Shown here in pieces: positions 49,761-60,700 of a DNA stretch of 64,000 bases. Numbering within the stretch: the first letter of the stretch is position 1; each line of letters starts with the position of its first letter. The notes below the pieces were generated by a model, which was not told where the DNA came from, did not search any database, and saw only the letters and a program-made list of their open reading frames with translations. The position numbers and the translations under genes were made by a program. The stretch is from Panaeolus papilionaceus (lineage: Eukaryota; Basidiomycota; Agaricomycetes; Agaricales). The DNA lies in the NCBI GenBank assembly GCA_015501605.1, contig JADNRZ010000004.1, positions 930,001-994,000 of the forward strand, given 5' to 3'.

Positions 49761-52752
49761 TTAAGCCTGGGGCGTGTCTTTACTTGAGGATGACTGGCTA
49801 CTGACATCTAATTGCTGCCTGGGTTTCCCTTTACCCTTCTCCACGCCCAATGTAGTTGGTGGGGCAGCGGGGCGGATTAAAGGCATGTCGATGGGTAGAG
49901 GTGGTGGAGGCGTTTCCCATATTCGTATTGTGCGGTCATCTGAACAAGAAGCAAACATCCTTTCGTTCACTGGATTCCAAGCCACCGAATTGACGCTTCC
50001 TTCCCCGTGTCCTGACAAAATTTCTAGCAGGGTCGTGGTTTCACGATGCCATACGTAGACGTTTCCATCTGATTTTAGAAGATAAATTTAGTTCAGGGTA
50101 TATACCGCAAGAAGAATATAAATGACCTTCACTGCCGCTCACGACGAAATTTCCGTCCACCCCTCCAAAACAGCTCCTGATGACATGTCGTCCCTGACTC
50201 TGACCTGAATACTTCCTTGCTACCCGGCCACTGTGTATGTCCCAAAGATGGACTTCCTGTACAAACAAAGATACGTCACTTGAAATCAAAGAAGGCCTGG
50301 GTATTTCGTACGTTGGGTGAGTGATTGATGAGAGCGTATTGCGAATCTTGTGATATTTGAACACTGGTTAGTTCTCCGTCTAATCTGGTCAAGCTAAGAT
50401 CACGAAAACGGAGCGAAAAAGAAGATCATCAAGTCAACTTTCTACTTGAACGGTGTTGACAAGAAGATAAACATACGACTTAGTGTCCTTTGTGGAGACA
50501 TCATACACAATTATCTTATGTGTTCTTGAGGGGTTGGGTGGCGTCCCATTTGTTGCAACTGATGACGCATCGCCATTCTGGGCTCGAGGTGGTATGTCTG
50601 ATTCCATACCCACAGCGACAATATGCGTGTAATCAGGGGTCACGGCAAGGTCCGTTAAGCGGATTGTTGTAGTTCCCCATGAGTCTCGCACTTGGCCGTC
50701 TGTGTTCTATTAATAGGGCAAAGCATCAGAAGGTGTTGTATAAGCGAAGGTGAGTCAAGCGGAGGAAAGCGTATTTACATGCACTTACCCAAATGATTAT
50801 CTTGCGATCCAAACCTCCAGATATAAACCCTGAGCCATCGGGCAACCATGAAATGGCGGTCACCGTCTCCGAGTGCCTGTCGAGGGTGTCCATAAGTTGA
50901 CCATTCTGTGTGCTCTGCTGTGAGCAGTAGATCAAGTCGACAAACGCTATAAATGTATACCTTGGTGTTCCAGAGTTTGATGATATTGTCGGAACAAGTC
51001 AAAAGGATCTTGTCGTCCAAAGACCAAGCTAGGCACCCGACAGGGTAGGGGTGCTCTTTCAGCTGATGCACCACGGACCATTCACCAGCCGAACTGGGGT
51101 CGGCAAGGGATTTCTTTACAAAAAGTATATCAGCAACAAACATAGCGTCGTTGTTTCAAGACAGCGTACGCCTCTATGCCAAATGATAGCAGAACGATCT
51201 CTACTCGCGCTTGCCAGGTATGCCCCATCGTGACTCCACTCAATATTCCACACTTCATCCTTGTGCTCGTCCAATATGGTTGTCGTAACGCTTGGGAAGT
51301 CGTACGAATTACAATGATGGTCGGAATATAGTGAAAAGTGATCAGCTTCAATGGGCGTATTATGATAAAGACACTGATTTCGTTGATACACTCTTGACTG
51401 ATCTAGAAGTGCCGCAAATCTCCGTTGGGGTATCATGACAGCCGAGGGGATATAATCTACATTGGTGTGTAAATTGGGGTGTTGGCAATCAAGAGATTAG
51501 GACGTGTTGCTCACTGTGAAGAGCTTCAAGTAGTCGCTGACGGGAACTACCACTCGCGCCATCCCAATTGGCCCGTTTCAGTAAATCCTCAGGTTCGGAG
51601 CACATAATTAGACTTGCGAGTCATGTTAGCTAAACCTTACAGCGCGAGCTTGACGGCTCACCTTGATAATGTATGTAGATGATCTGGTTCCACATTTAAA
51701 GGAGCCAATTCATTACGGAGAACCTGTAGCGCTGATGTTGGTTTCTTGGCCTCTAGTAACTCAAGGTATTTCTGTCGGCTGATGAGGAATTTGGCTTCCT
51801 GTAGCACGGTACTCGTTAGCAAGCATTTCTCCAATCCTTCATAAGCGACCTAACCGAAAGCCCCTCTTCTTCGCTGACCCCAAGTCGCATCAGAGCAGCT
51901 TCCGCCTTCGACCACTGCCCTTCCAAAACATGCTGTCTAAACTGCGAAACTTCTTGGGATTCCAGTGTGTACCCTGACTCAGCTTCAAGGGTTACAGCAG
52001 ATTCACTAATTGGGGGTTAAGTGGGTTCACGATTGAAAAGGCTTTAGAAATGCTTACACATATCCTACATCTCGCAGACTTTGTACAACCAAACGCACAA
52101 ATTCCTCGCGGTCGACGACAGAGTCATCATAAAGGGTAGTGCCAGGAGGGTTGACCCTGGCAATTGACTTGCCATGTCGAACACCATTACTTATCTGGTC
52201 TACACCGCCCGATGTACCATTAGAGCTTGATGAGAAACCATTCGTGTAACCTTTAGAGGGGACGATACCATTGCCTGACGAAGGGCCTGCGAGAGCAGAC
52301 ATGTCAGGCGAGGTTGACAAGGGTGAGTCACGATCAGATTGCGCAAGTTTAATCATGCTTTCGGGCAAAGTCTTTCCGACTGCTTGGTCAATGATGTTGT
52401 GAGTTGAAAGAGGAATGGAGCGAAGAACTGCAACTCGTTGACGCTTGCGAGGCCTGGTATGCTCGGAGTCTGCCGTGGACAGATATGCAAGGTTAAGAGG
52501 TGGGGTGGAAAGGAACACCATGCGGACAATAAATAAGCGATACATTGTATAGACAGATGGACCGCATATGAACGCACCGTTATTAGTCGATAAGGATGAC
52601 TCTGCGCCGCTGTCTTCTTGGTCAAGGTCAGACCGGGCACGAATGGCTGGTACGCTACTGGAACTTGCAGACGGGTATGCAAAAGTCCCTTGGTCTGACG
52701 AATGCCTGTTGTTAATGGTAGAGGTGGCAGTAGCCTCAGCTACCTGTGACAA
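49761..52752 (-). CDS. GID7: WDR26/Gid7-like LisH-CTLH-WD40 protein
   Basis: Scaffold subunit of the GID/CTLH ubiquitin ligase. The N-terminal 160 residues are Ser-rich with a nuclear-signal-like cluster (RPRKRQRVAVLRS). LisH follows (EEFVRLVVQSLRDVGY), then CTLH (ESQEVSQFRQHVLEGQWSKA, FLISRQKYLELLEAKKPTSA). The WD40 propeller begins after MIPQRRFAALLDQSRVYQRN: EVWNIEWSHDGAYLASASRD, VGCLAWSLDDKILLTCSDN, VTAISWLPDGSGFISGGLDR, HVIRSCFGGVDGNFVVSGSE and VNSVAWNPVNERMFASCSDD. It ends QSSSSKDTPQA. Introns are short and numerous. The start is unresolved: the reading frame is open past 52752 to about 52905 without an ATG, so a first exon is missing from this model. Confidence 0.88.
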
Positions 52753-54579
52753 TAAGTCTGAAGTAGGTTGGTTGGAAGAAATGTCCCGTATAGGGCTTGC
52801 TGGGTGGTTAGACGAATCAATTGTGGCAACTCGATTTATATTTGTAGGCCAAGACGATGGAAGGTTGACAATTGATAAGAAACACTCGTCAAAAGGTGAA
52901 ATGGACCAATGTTGTTATGAGGAAAGAAATCAGGAAGATGATGGTAGATGGTTAAGGTGTTGTTGGCGGTTGTGGACAAAAAGCAACGCAATTTCTGCGC
53001 GTCAGTCAGTCAAGCTTGACCTCTCTGACCTGCAATCTCCCCCTCCCATTTCCATCTTTCTTGCTTTTTATCATTCATATCCTTAGTTACTGTTAATTGT
53101 AATGTCATTATTTAATCCTCAAGATTTACAACTCAATCCTATAAGCGATGTCCTAGTAGAACAATTAGCTAGTAACAATTTCTTCCATGTATCACGATTG
53201 TTTTACAACCATGATTTGGATTCAATCACCGTCAAGTATCGATAATAATGATACCTTTATTCAGTAACAGCCTTGAGTAAAACACGTTGCATGCGAAACG
53301 AGGACATTGTCGCCGTTAATACACGCGGCTTATGATACCTTCGACTTCCAATATATAGCCTGTAAAAAGAATGGAAATTGTAATGTCGCTCTACATGGGT
53401 GAGTTGACCACCGGTTGAGATGTCATGGTATCATGCCCCGAGGTCTCAATCAGGTCAAGTGTCGGGACTGAAAGACTGGCTACAGACTGGGACATGCAGC
53501 CATCACCAACTCGAATATCATTCAAGTTGCACTGCACATGCTCCATCAAAATATCAACCGTTCTTGTAGCGTGAGCTGAACGAGGCGGACTCGAGCGACA
53601 CTCTCTTGGGCAGGTGACGGTTAGAACAATCAAAAGAACAAAGTAGATTTTGAAGGTGGATGATGCTCGTCGTAGCTTGAAGACCCCAATCACGAACGGA
53701 TCAAAGACGGCAATATTATGTTTGTACTTGCTTGACAACAACCTTCCTCGGTTATCAGCAGGCGCCAAGCAAGGAAAGGGAATTATGTATTTCTTGATTA
53801 TTTCCGAATCTGTTTTCTTTCACCCAGTAGCACCATGTAGCAGTACGCACTGAGCACTGCAGTAGTTAGGTCAGTCACAATCAGTCATCCATCGACCATG
53901 AGCTCTCCAAACTTGAATTTCTTCATCCGAACTAGCGGTAACCTAATAAAATCCCAGCACATAACTTTCTGAATAGGTGCGCATACAACCCGCCACTCGT
54001 AGCCCTTTAAATGTTCTTTCGATTGTCCTTTATATCTGGTATCTATCTCAGTGATCCATACATTATCGAGCTTCTTTCAGTTGGATAATGGATTTAATGG
54101 GTGCGGTGCCATTGGGTGCGACCTGGTGTGCCTGAAATTGACACGCCTTTCAAGTTCAACGACTTAAACCAGGCTAGAGCGAGGCTTGGCGCATTTCCCG
54201 ACATTTTAGCTGACTCCTCGCTTCCTCAGTTGTGCTATAGACACAGGCAGGAAAGTACATATTATGCGTCACTATTAGCTTCCTAATGATCCTGATAATA
54301 CTAACGAACGAGATGATTGATTGTTCCAGCTCCACTATTTCAGCAAATGTATTCTTTATCATGGATGCCTCACGTTGCTCAGGTGCAAGGAGCGCTCACT
54401 GCTCAGGGTTTCCTGGGCAAACACTGCATCAAGGTACGTATGAAGAGAACTCTTTCCGTCTATCAGGGTTGTTGACGGACATTATCCTGTGCAGCCAGAC
54501 ATAAATTTTACATATAAAGTGTGCACCTCCAGGCGCCCTTTCTGTCAGTCTCCACCTTGCTTCGAGTCAAGCTTTCGAA
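52753..54579. other. 1.8 kb gap without a confident gene
   Basis: The part nearest WDR26 should hold its missing first exon and promoter. A 125-codon minus-strand frame (53391-53768) with one hydrophobic stretch (FKIYFVLLIVLTV) is the only sizeable candidate, but it shows no family pattern. An exon at about 54361-54433 may precede the membrane-protein gene: it ends in a GTACGT donor and could splice in phase to an acceptor at 54531. Confidence 0.45.
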
Positions 54580-55773
54580 ATGACAACTATCTGTTCCTCC
54601 ACCCCGACTGCCACGACCACTACTCTTATTCCCACAATTACTCAAAGTGTAACGACTACAGACTCAGTATCAACTTTGCCTGGGACAACTATCGAGACAA
54701 TCATAGCGACGACAACTTGCTTTGGCGGTTCTGACGATGACTGTATTGACGATTTTATTACCACTACGACCACATTGCCTGGTGAGCTACATGTTTTAAC
54801 CTAATTCTGGGTGACTGTTTCTCATTTTTCATCCATTTTAGGACCTGTGTTCGTGACGCAAGTTCCACTAACTATTGCTATCGACACTTTCGTCGTGCAA
54901 ACAACAACTCTCTTTGGGCAAACATGTTCCGTTGTTACATCTCCGGTTTCCAGACCAAATACATCAACGCCTACACCACGCATCACGCCTTCAAGGACTG
55001 ACTCTTCAGTCATACCTTCCCAAACATTGGATCCTCCTCCAACTGATAATACGACAGAGAAACCTTTTCCCATTGGCCCTGTCGTCGGAGGTGCTGTTGG
55101 TGGTCTGGTCGTCATAGGCCTCATTGGATTCATTCTCTGGAAATATTTGTGCGTTTTGTGGCCTTCCTGGGATACAAATTGAGACCTGATACTGATACAT
55201 CGATCTTTCAGCCACAAGCCATCCCCTCCTAACTTCGGCAACCATGAAGTACATCCTGACAAATATGATGCCTACGGCCAGGAAAATGTTTTCAACTACC
55301 AGTCCAATCTGGCACCACAGGGGCAACAACCACCTCCAGGTCAGCAGTCGACGCCGAACCAACAGCAGCAACAGCAGCAACAGCAGCAAGTCGACGAAGC
55401 CGGAACCAATACTGGTGGAGAAGAGTCGCAATGGGACCGCCCTGACCGTCTACCGGGCCGACTCGAACAAAAGCTCGCTCAGAAATTCGATAATGCGTTC
55501 GGAAAGCGGCGTTCTAGTGAAGAGAACGCCAACGCACAGACCACAGGATCGCCACAATTCCCTCAGGCTCAGATTCCCAACCATGGGCAGATGTATCAAC
55601 CCCCCGCAGCGACGACATCAGTAACCTATTCGACCCCTTCGTCACCGTCGTGGGGGAGGCCCACTATCAATCAATTTAATATTGCCGCCCCAGGTATTCC
55701 GCATGCCCAGGTCACCTCCGCTAATCAGCACCTTCAAACCCAATATAGTGGATATGCTGAACCTGCCCAGTAG
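54580..55773 (+). CDS. Single-pass membrane protein with Thr/Ser-rich ectodomain
   Basis: Not assigned to a named family. Exons 54580-54781, 54842-55148 and 55212-55773, about 356 residues. The N-terminal 170 residues are Thr/Ser-rich with a few Cys (CFGGSDDDCIDDF, FGQTCSVV) and likely heavily O-glycosylated. One membrane span follows: PIGPVVGGAVGGLVVIGLIG plus FILWKY. The cytoplasmic tail is Pro/Gln-rich with ten consecutive Gln and a basic patch (FGKRRSS). There is no classical signal peptide at MTTICSSTPT; an upstream exon (54361-54433) could extend it in frame but supplies no signal peptide either. This layout is common in agaricomycete orphan membrane proteins resembling Mid2-type wall sensors; the sensor role is only a guess. 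Confidence 0.72.
55360..55389 (+). repeat. CAG/CAA polyglutamine run
   Basis: Ten consecutive glutamine codons (CAA and CAG mixed) in the cytoplasmic tail of the membrane protein. Mixed codons suggest selection for the Gln stretch rather than recent microsatellite slippage. Confidence 0.8.
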
Positions 55774-56719
55774 CTCTTATCGGCGTCATTCGTTCATGCC
55801 TGCCTGAAGTACCTCGATTTTCCCTTTTTGTGTATTTTTCTAGGGTTTGATAGGGTGGGGTCATACACGCTTTTTTCGTCTTTTTTTTTCATATGGTTTT
55901 TATTATTACGTCCTCTTTCGTTCAAGGGCTATCTTTCCGTTTTCAGCATGATACACGAGCACTCTTAATGCCATTTATGAATAGGCATATAGCCGATCAC
56001 ACCAATTCAGTTGTGATGTAATTACACTACCATTTTCTGCAATGTATTACACCAACGTGTACGAAGTTCCGGTAGCAAAATGTCAATGCAATTCAGTCGT
56101 CTGTGGCGGCGATCAGGGACACCGTATCGCATTGAATGGGTGAATAAATAGACTAAGTTCATGGTTACGTCCCTTCGGGCGCATCGCATGTAAATTATGT
56201 AGGTTCGACAGTATCGATCGCGAATCCCTATAGGTACTACTATTTAGCCACCTCGCGAATTCTGTGACCTTGACGCACAGCGCCAATTGATTGGTAGACG
56301 GGTATCACAAAGCAAATCATTATTCCATCAGTTTTCACCAGTAGACATCGCCTTGTAGTCTCGGCGCATACCGCCCAGTCTCTTGGTTTCCCGCGTGTGT
56401 ATTCTTATACGCCATCGTCGATGTCCCGTAAAATGGGCACATATACTTAGTATATGAGCTACGATGACCCTGCGTTAATTACCGCTAATCAACAATTCTT
56501 ATTGTGATATCCAAAAATCTTGTCCGAAGGGCCCGACTTGACCAAAAATGAATGACCCCGAAAACCCTGCAAACCTTTTCATGGGAACCAACATTTGTTC
56601 AGCACCCAGCACGTTCAAAATTTCAATTAATCCGACAGTATATGGCCAAGCAACGAAGGTTGATATTAATACAAGATTGTTTCATACATGTTTGCTATCA
56701 TTCGGCGTCCATGATGGGT
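55774..56719. other. Intergenic between two convergent genes
   Basis: About 945 nt between the membrane-protein stop and the TMEM69-like stop. The first 200 nt are T-rich 3' UTR-like sequence. No gene, repeat or RNA recognised in the rest. Confidence 0.5.
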
Positions 56720-58001
56720 TTATTGTCGTTCGGATTTCACATCTCGCCTATGAATTCGAGTAAATCCATCTGCATTCGGACCAGCTGGAACCGCTTCGAT
56801 CGGGCCCTGAACAACACCCTGTCTGATGGGCATCGTCCTCTTCCTTTCCTCTCGAAGCAGGTCCAGGTCGTGGGTTAGTAGACCATGGCCAGCAACAGGA
56901 CCCCAATAAGATGTTCCCGCCAGTGAGCCAATAATGCTGTGATTATAGGAGCACCAGTCAGCGTCAACAGCTTTTCTAATAAATAGCGTGGCTCCACTGA
57001 CCAGGTTCCAACCAAGATGGAAAGGTAGAAGCGGTATTGAGAGTACCATTTTGGCGCTACGAGTGCGGGCGTCAGCAGGTACAATTAAAAAAATACTATA
57101 AGAAAAACTTACTCCAACCCGCCATGGTCGCTTGTGAATCGGCGTACCACAAGCCCGTGTACCCAAGCCACTGTACAACCAAGGCCGTCATGGGTTCTAG
57201 GGTCAAGGTGTACCATGCGACCATCATGGGTGCTGTACCAAGGGCGAGACGGGAATAGCCTTTCTGGCCACCGTACCCAGTCATTTCCATTCCCCAGTGC
57301 AGAGCACCTTCCATACTCATAAGCGTCAATAGGCAAGTTTACATGTACCGAAACTTACCGAGGAAGGACAACATAACGGCACCATATGTGACTTGGAAGC
57401 TAAGCGCTTGATCAAGGACCGTCAAGGCGACGCCGGGGTCGATGTTCGTTGCAATGCCGGTAGCTGCCAGCTTTGCCTTATGAGCTAGGTAAAGTGTGGT
57501 CGCCGATGCTCCGATATATGGCAGTCCGCCTGCGTCGAGTGGTTAGAAACAACATCCTCTTGGAGTGAGATGGGGTACTTCACCAGCAAGACCGAGCACA
57601 AATACAGGCTGCGGTACTTGATGGGCCACCTTGCTGGTAATTCCGATCTAGCAAAGCAAAAACATCAATCGTCGTATAAAGGGGGGTGGAGGCGACCAGA
57701 GACACACAAAGGAGTCAGCGCTCGAGTCCGATATAGCATCACCTGCTACATTAGCACCCGCGATAACCTTGGCTAGATCTTGCGCTGAATTTCCGAGTTC
57801 TTCTTTGACGTTGGTGGCGGCATGCTCGATACTTTGGCTTCCAGGGCGGAATGAAACAGTGCTGGCCACAAAACGCTTCTGGTTCAACATCGACATAACC
57901 CCTAAACATGCTGGACGAGCAATGGGGGGTGGTTTCCGGTACGCCAGAGGGGCAGAGCGAAGGGCAGCTGTCCTCAGAATAGGTCGGAATAAGGTATTCA
58001 T
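56720..58001 (-). CDS. Mitochondrial membrane protein, DUF3429/TMEM69 family
   Basis: Predicted multi-span inner-membrane protein of unknown biochemical function. The start MNTLFRPILRTAALRSAPLA is an Arg-rich mitochondrial presequence (a Met at 58034 is alternative). Then come a linker (NVKEELGNSAQDLAKVIAG) and the DUF3429 core: VPQPVFVLGLAG, GLPYIGASATTLYLAHKA, GALHWGMEMTGYGGQKGYSR, LALGTAPMMVAWYTLTLEPM and TALVVQWLGYTGLWYADSQA. The last spans are KWYSQYRFYLSILVGTC and IIGSLAGTSYWGPVAG, joined by an intron (GTCAGT to CACAG) whose read-through also stays open and would mislead a caller. Ends IHRRDVKSERQ. Family assignment is good; function unknown. Confidence 0.85.
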
Positions 58002-58230
58002 GGTTATGGTTGTAAAGGTGTAGGAAGGATGCATGTTGCCCGCTAACCAATATTAAGTGAAATGGTGATTATGACATCATTACTCCCTGACTCAGGCCGA
58101 CCGTCCCATCTTAAATGTGGTCCTCCTTAGGAGAATAAAAATTCGATAGATAACTCCTACATTATGTCATTATAATGGAACGTACATAATCGTGAGTGGC
58201 GTCAAGTTAAAAGCGATCGTGGTGTATTTA

Positions 58231-59863
58231 TTAAGTGGAGGAGGGAGTGCGACTCGCCAGAACGTGAGGAGTGAATATGACAACCCTGTTTGCTTTCACT
58301 TCGGGGCCTGATGTCCCAAAATATCGATGAGTCTGAAAGCTCCAGTGCAAAGATCTAGACATGGACGAAGGATTTGATCCTAAATGTCTGGGATACCCGG
58401 CGAGAAATGGCATACATACCCAACGATCCAATCCTGCAGACCTCCTGTGTACCTTTCGACCATGTTGTCGATATCCGGTCCCCATGAAGGTATCAACTCC
58501 TTATTCTCACAAAACGTATCGATCGTCGCCGAGCAAAGAGCACCCACGTAGTCGATAGCACTTTGAATGGAGTGTCCGTGATATTTCATGAGAATGGCGA
58601 TCATGTTGTGCGTATCTCCCCGGGATTGTTCGGCGCAGTATGAAAATAGGTCCTAATGAGCCAAATAAATGCCGCATTTGTGATTTTTGCGAACATAAAA
58701 GACCTACATTGGACCAGGTCACCAAGTCGTTGGTTCCCTGATTAAGCGCCTTCATAACCGGGTGTTCGATGACATAGTCGGGGAGTTCAATGTCCAGTGA
58801 ATATCTACAGATGATCAAAAAAAAAAGAAGATAGAATGAGCTCAATTAGATTATGGTGTAGCATCTAGAGGCGATATACTCTATTAGTGCCCAACATGGT
58901 TTGCAACCTGGGAGTGCGAAGGACTTCAGAATAGGGTAGCCAGAAGATAAAACCACCCACCCGAAGTATCTCGGCGCAAATCAATATAAGACTCGAGGTT
59001 AGGCACGACACCTTGCTCTCTGTCTTTGGCTTGAATGCTGATGGCTTCGAAGAAGGCATGCAGTGTCTCCTTAAACCGGGACTGGGCTCCAGGACGGCAG
59101 TGAGGAAGGTATCGGGTCCAGAAACTGGATCAACATAAGTAGATTTCATGTTACGTTTGGATGGGTGCTTACTCCCGAGCTAACTTTGCGGCGTCAATCT
59201 CCTGGGGCGATTGTTCACTAGTGGGTCTGTATTGGTCATTAAACCAGATTGCGTTCATTACAGCATCTGCCAGCAGGGCCGTCTCTCGCATCATCATTCC
59301 ATCACTAATATCATCGCTATTAGAAGCAGAAGATGAGAAATGGTCTCTGGAGATTCTTTGACTAAAGAGAAGGAGAAAAGGACGTACAGATGGAAGAGGT
59401 AGTTCATAAAGTCGGATACGATTCGAAGTCGATCTGCCGTCGCCGTATGATAGCAGTACGCTGTCAGTTCTCCAGCCTGTAGTCCATGAAGCGATATCCT
59501 CTGTGTAGCATTTGAAGACAATTGTGGGCAAAAACTTGCGAGCCACGCGATGGATTGCTTCGATACTTTATCTCCATCGACGTGGTATGATAGCTTGAAT
59601 TTGCAGTGAGATACCAAGTCTGGCAGAATAAATGAGCTCGTTGCTAGTTTCGATGGACAGCGAGAGGGCAATGTGGTTCGGGATGTCTTCCAGCGACCAA
59701 AGGCGAGGTTTAAACGCGGAATGATAGAATAAAACAAGCAGGAAGACAGTAGCAGACATATGCTTGTAAAAGTAAACGACATCCAGGAAGCCTGGATAGT
59801 TTGGAAAGGAAGAAGGAACACCAGCCAGCCGCTGAGGTGTTGATACAGAGCGCTGGTGTTCAT
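58231..59863 (-). CDS. Sesquiterpene synthase (class I terpene cyclase)
   Basis: Cyclises farnesyl diphosphate to a sesquiterpene scaffold. The core begins FILPDLVSHCKFKLSYHVDG. The metal-binding Asp-rich motif is assembled by splicing: YLFHL joined to DDISDGMMMRE (DDxxD). The second motif is NDLVTWSN, spliced to DLFSYCAEQSRGDTHNMI (the NSE/DTE site followed by GDTHN). The pyrophosphate-sensing RY pair appears in THRYFGTSGPEVKANR. Six introns of normal size, including GTATAT...TGTAG before YSLDIELPDYV. The N-terminus is odd: before the domain the frame carries about 70 hydrophobic/basic residues (WLVFLLPFQTIQASW), so the start at 59863 is a guess and may be replaced by a short separate exon. 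No P450, transporter or regulator of a terpene cluster lies beside it in the window. Confidence 0.88.
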
Positions 59864-60700
59864 GGTTTGTGGGGCGACATTGAGGACACGAGCCTCCTTA
59901 TATTGCAAAAGGCCGCAAAGCCTTGATCAAAAGCTTCTATTGTCATTCATAATTTCCCTGAGTCGAACTCAGGAACGGTCACAAGAAAGTGAGTGCATGC
60001 TTTCGTCATCACCACGTTCACTAGAAACAACATCGAGATAAACTTTGTGGCATCTCACATCTCAAAGGGCTGACTTACATACGATATGCCTGTCATTCGA
60101 CGAGCTGCATTGCTCTGAGTTGTTTTGTACGCATGGATGACAGCATGAGCGCAACGTCAGGCGCGATGGTCCCCGAGGTCAATGGCTCGTGTTGCCAACG
60201 TCAAACATCCGCCCTGGGTCATTGATATTGACATGTCGTGACTCGTTGAAGGGCAATTATCTCTTGATTCCTTAGTGATGAATGACCTTTCCATGGAGTA
60301 GATTGCCTCCAGAGTAATCACGACTGATTATTAGGGTTTCGTCGGTCGTTTTTACATTCAAAGCTCGTAAACTTCAATATGACGTCTGGTCAGACCTGGT
60401 TGCTTGAGGGTGTTTCTTAATTATTTGACATGTCATTGTCCAGGGTGAATGAAGTATTTGAAATTTGAAACCTGCATATTAAGGGGAAGATTGTAAGTTA
60501 AATTGGCATTGATTGTTTCTTTGAACTGATTATCGGGATAAAGAGAAATTGCTAGAACATTATGGAAGAGAGGGACACATGCGCACTACTAATTTTGATG
60601 CACAAATAAATATTTAGCTCGTATGTGATCGGCCAAATTTTGTTCACGCTTTAACTCTCTTTTTCCACTTCAACTAATCAACTTTCATCTTTATTGACTC
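59864..60700. promoter_or_regulatory. Divergent intergenic region, terpene synthase and AHA1
   Basis: About 840 nt between divergent genes; it must carry both promoters. The AHA1-proximal end is pyrimidine-rich (about 60650-60695). No coding frame with support; no known operator recognised. Confidence 0.5.

Noticed and set aside
53391..53768. 125-codon minus-strand open frame with a hydrophobic stretch
   Set aside because: No recognisable family, no splice partners and no codon pattern like the neighbours. Noted only as part of the 1.8 kb gap.
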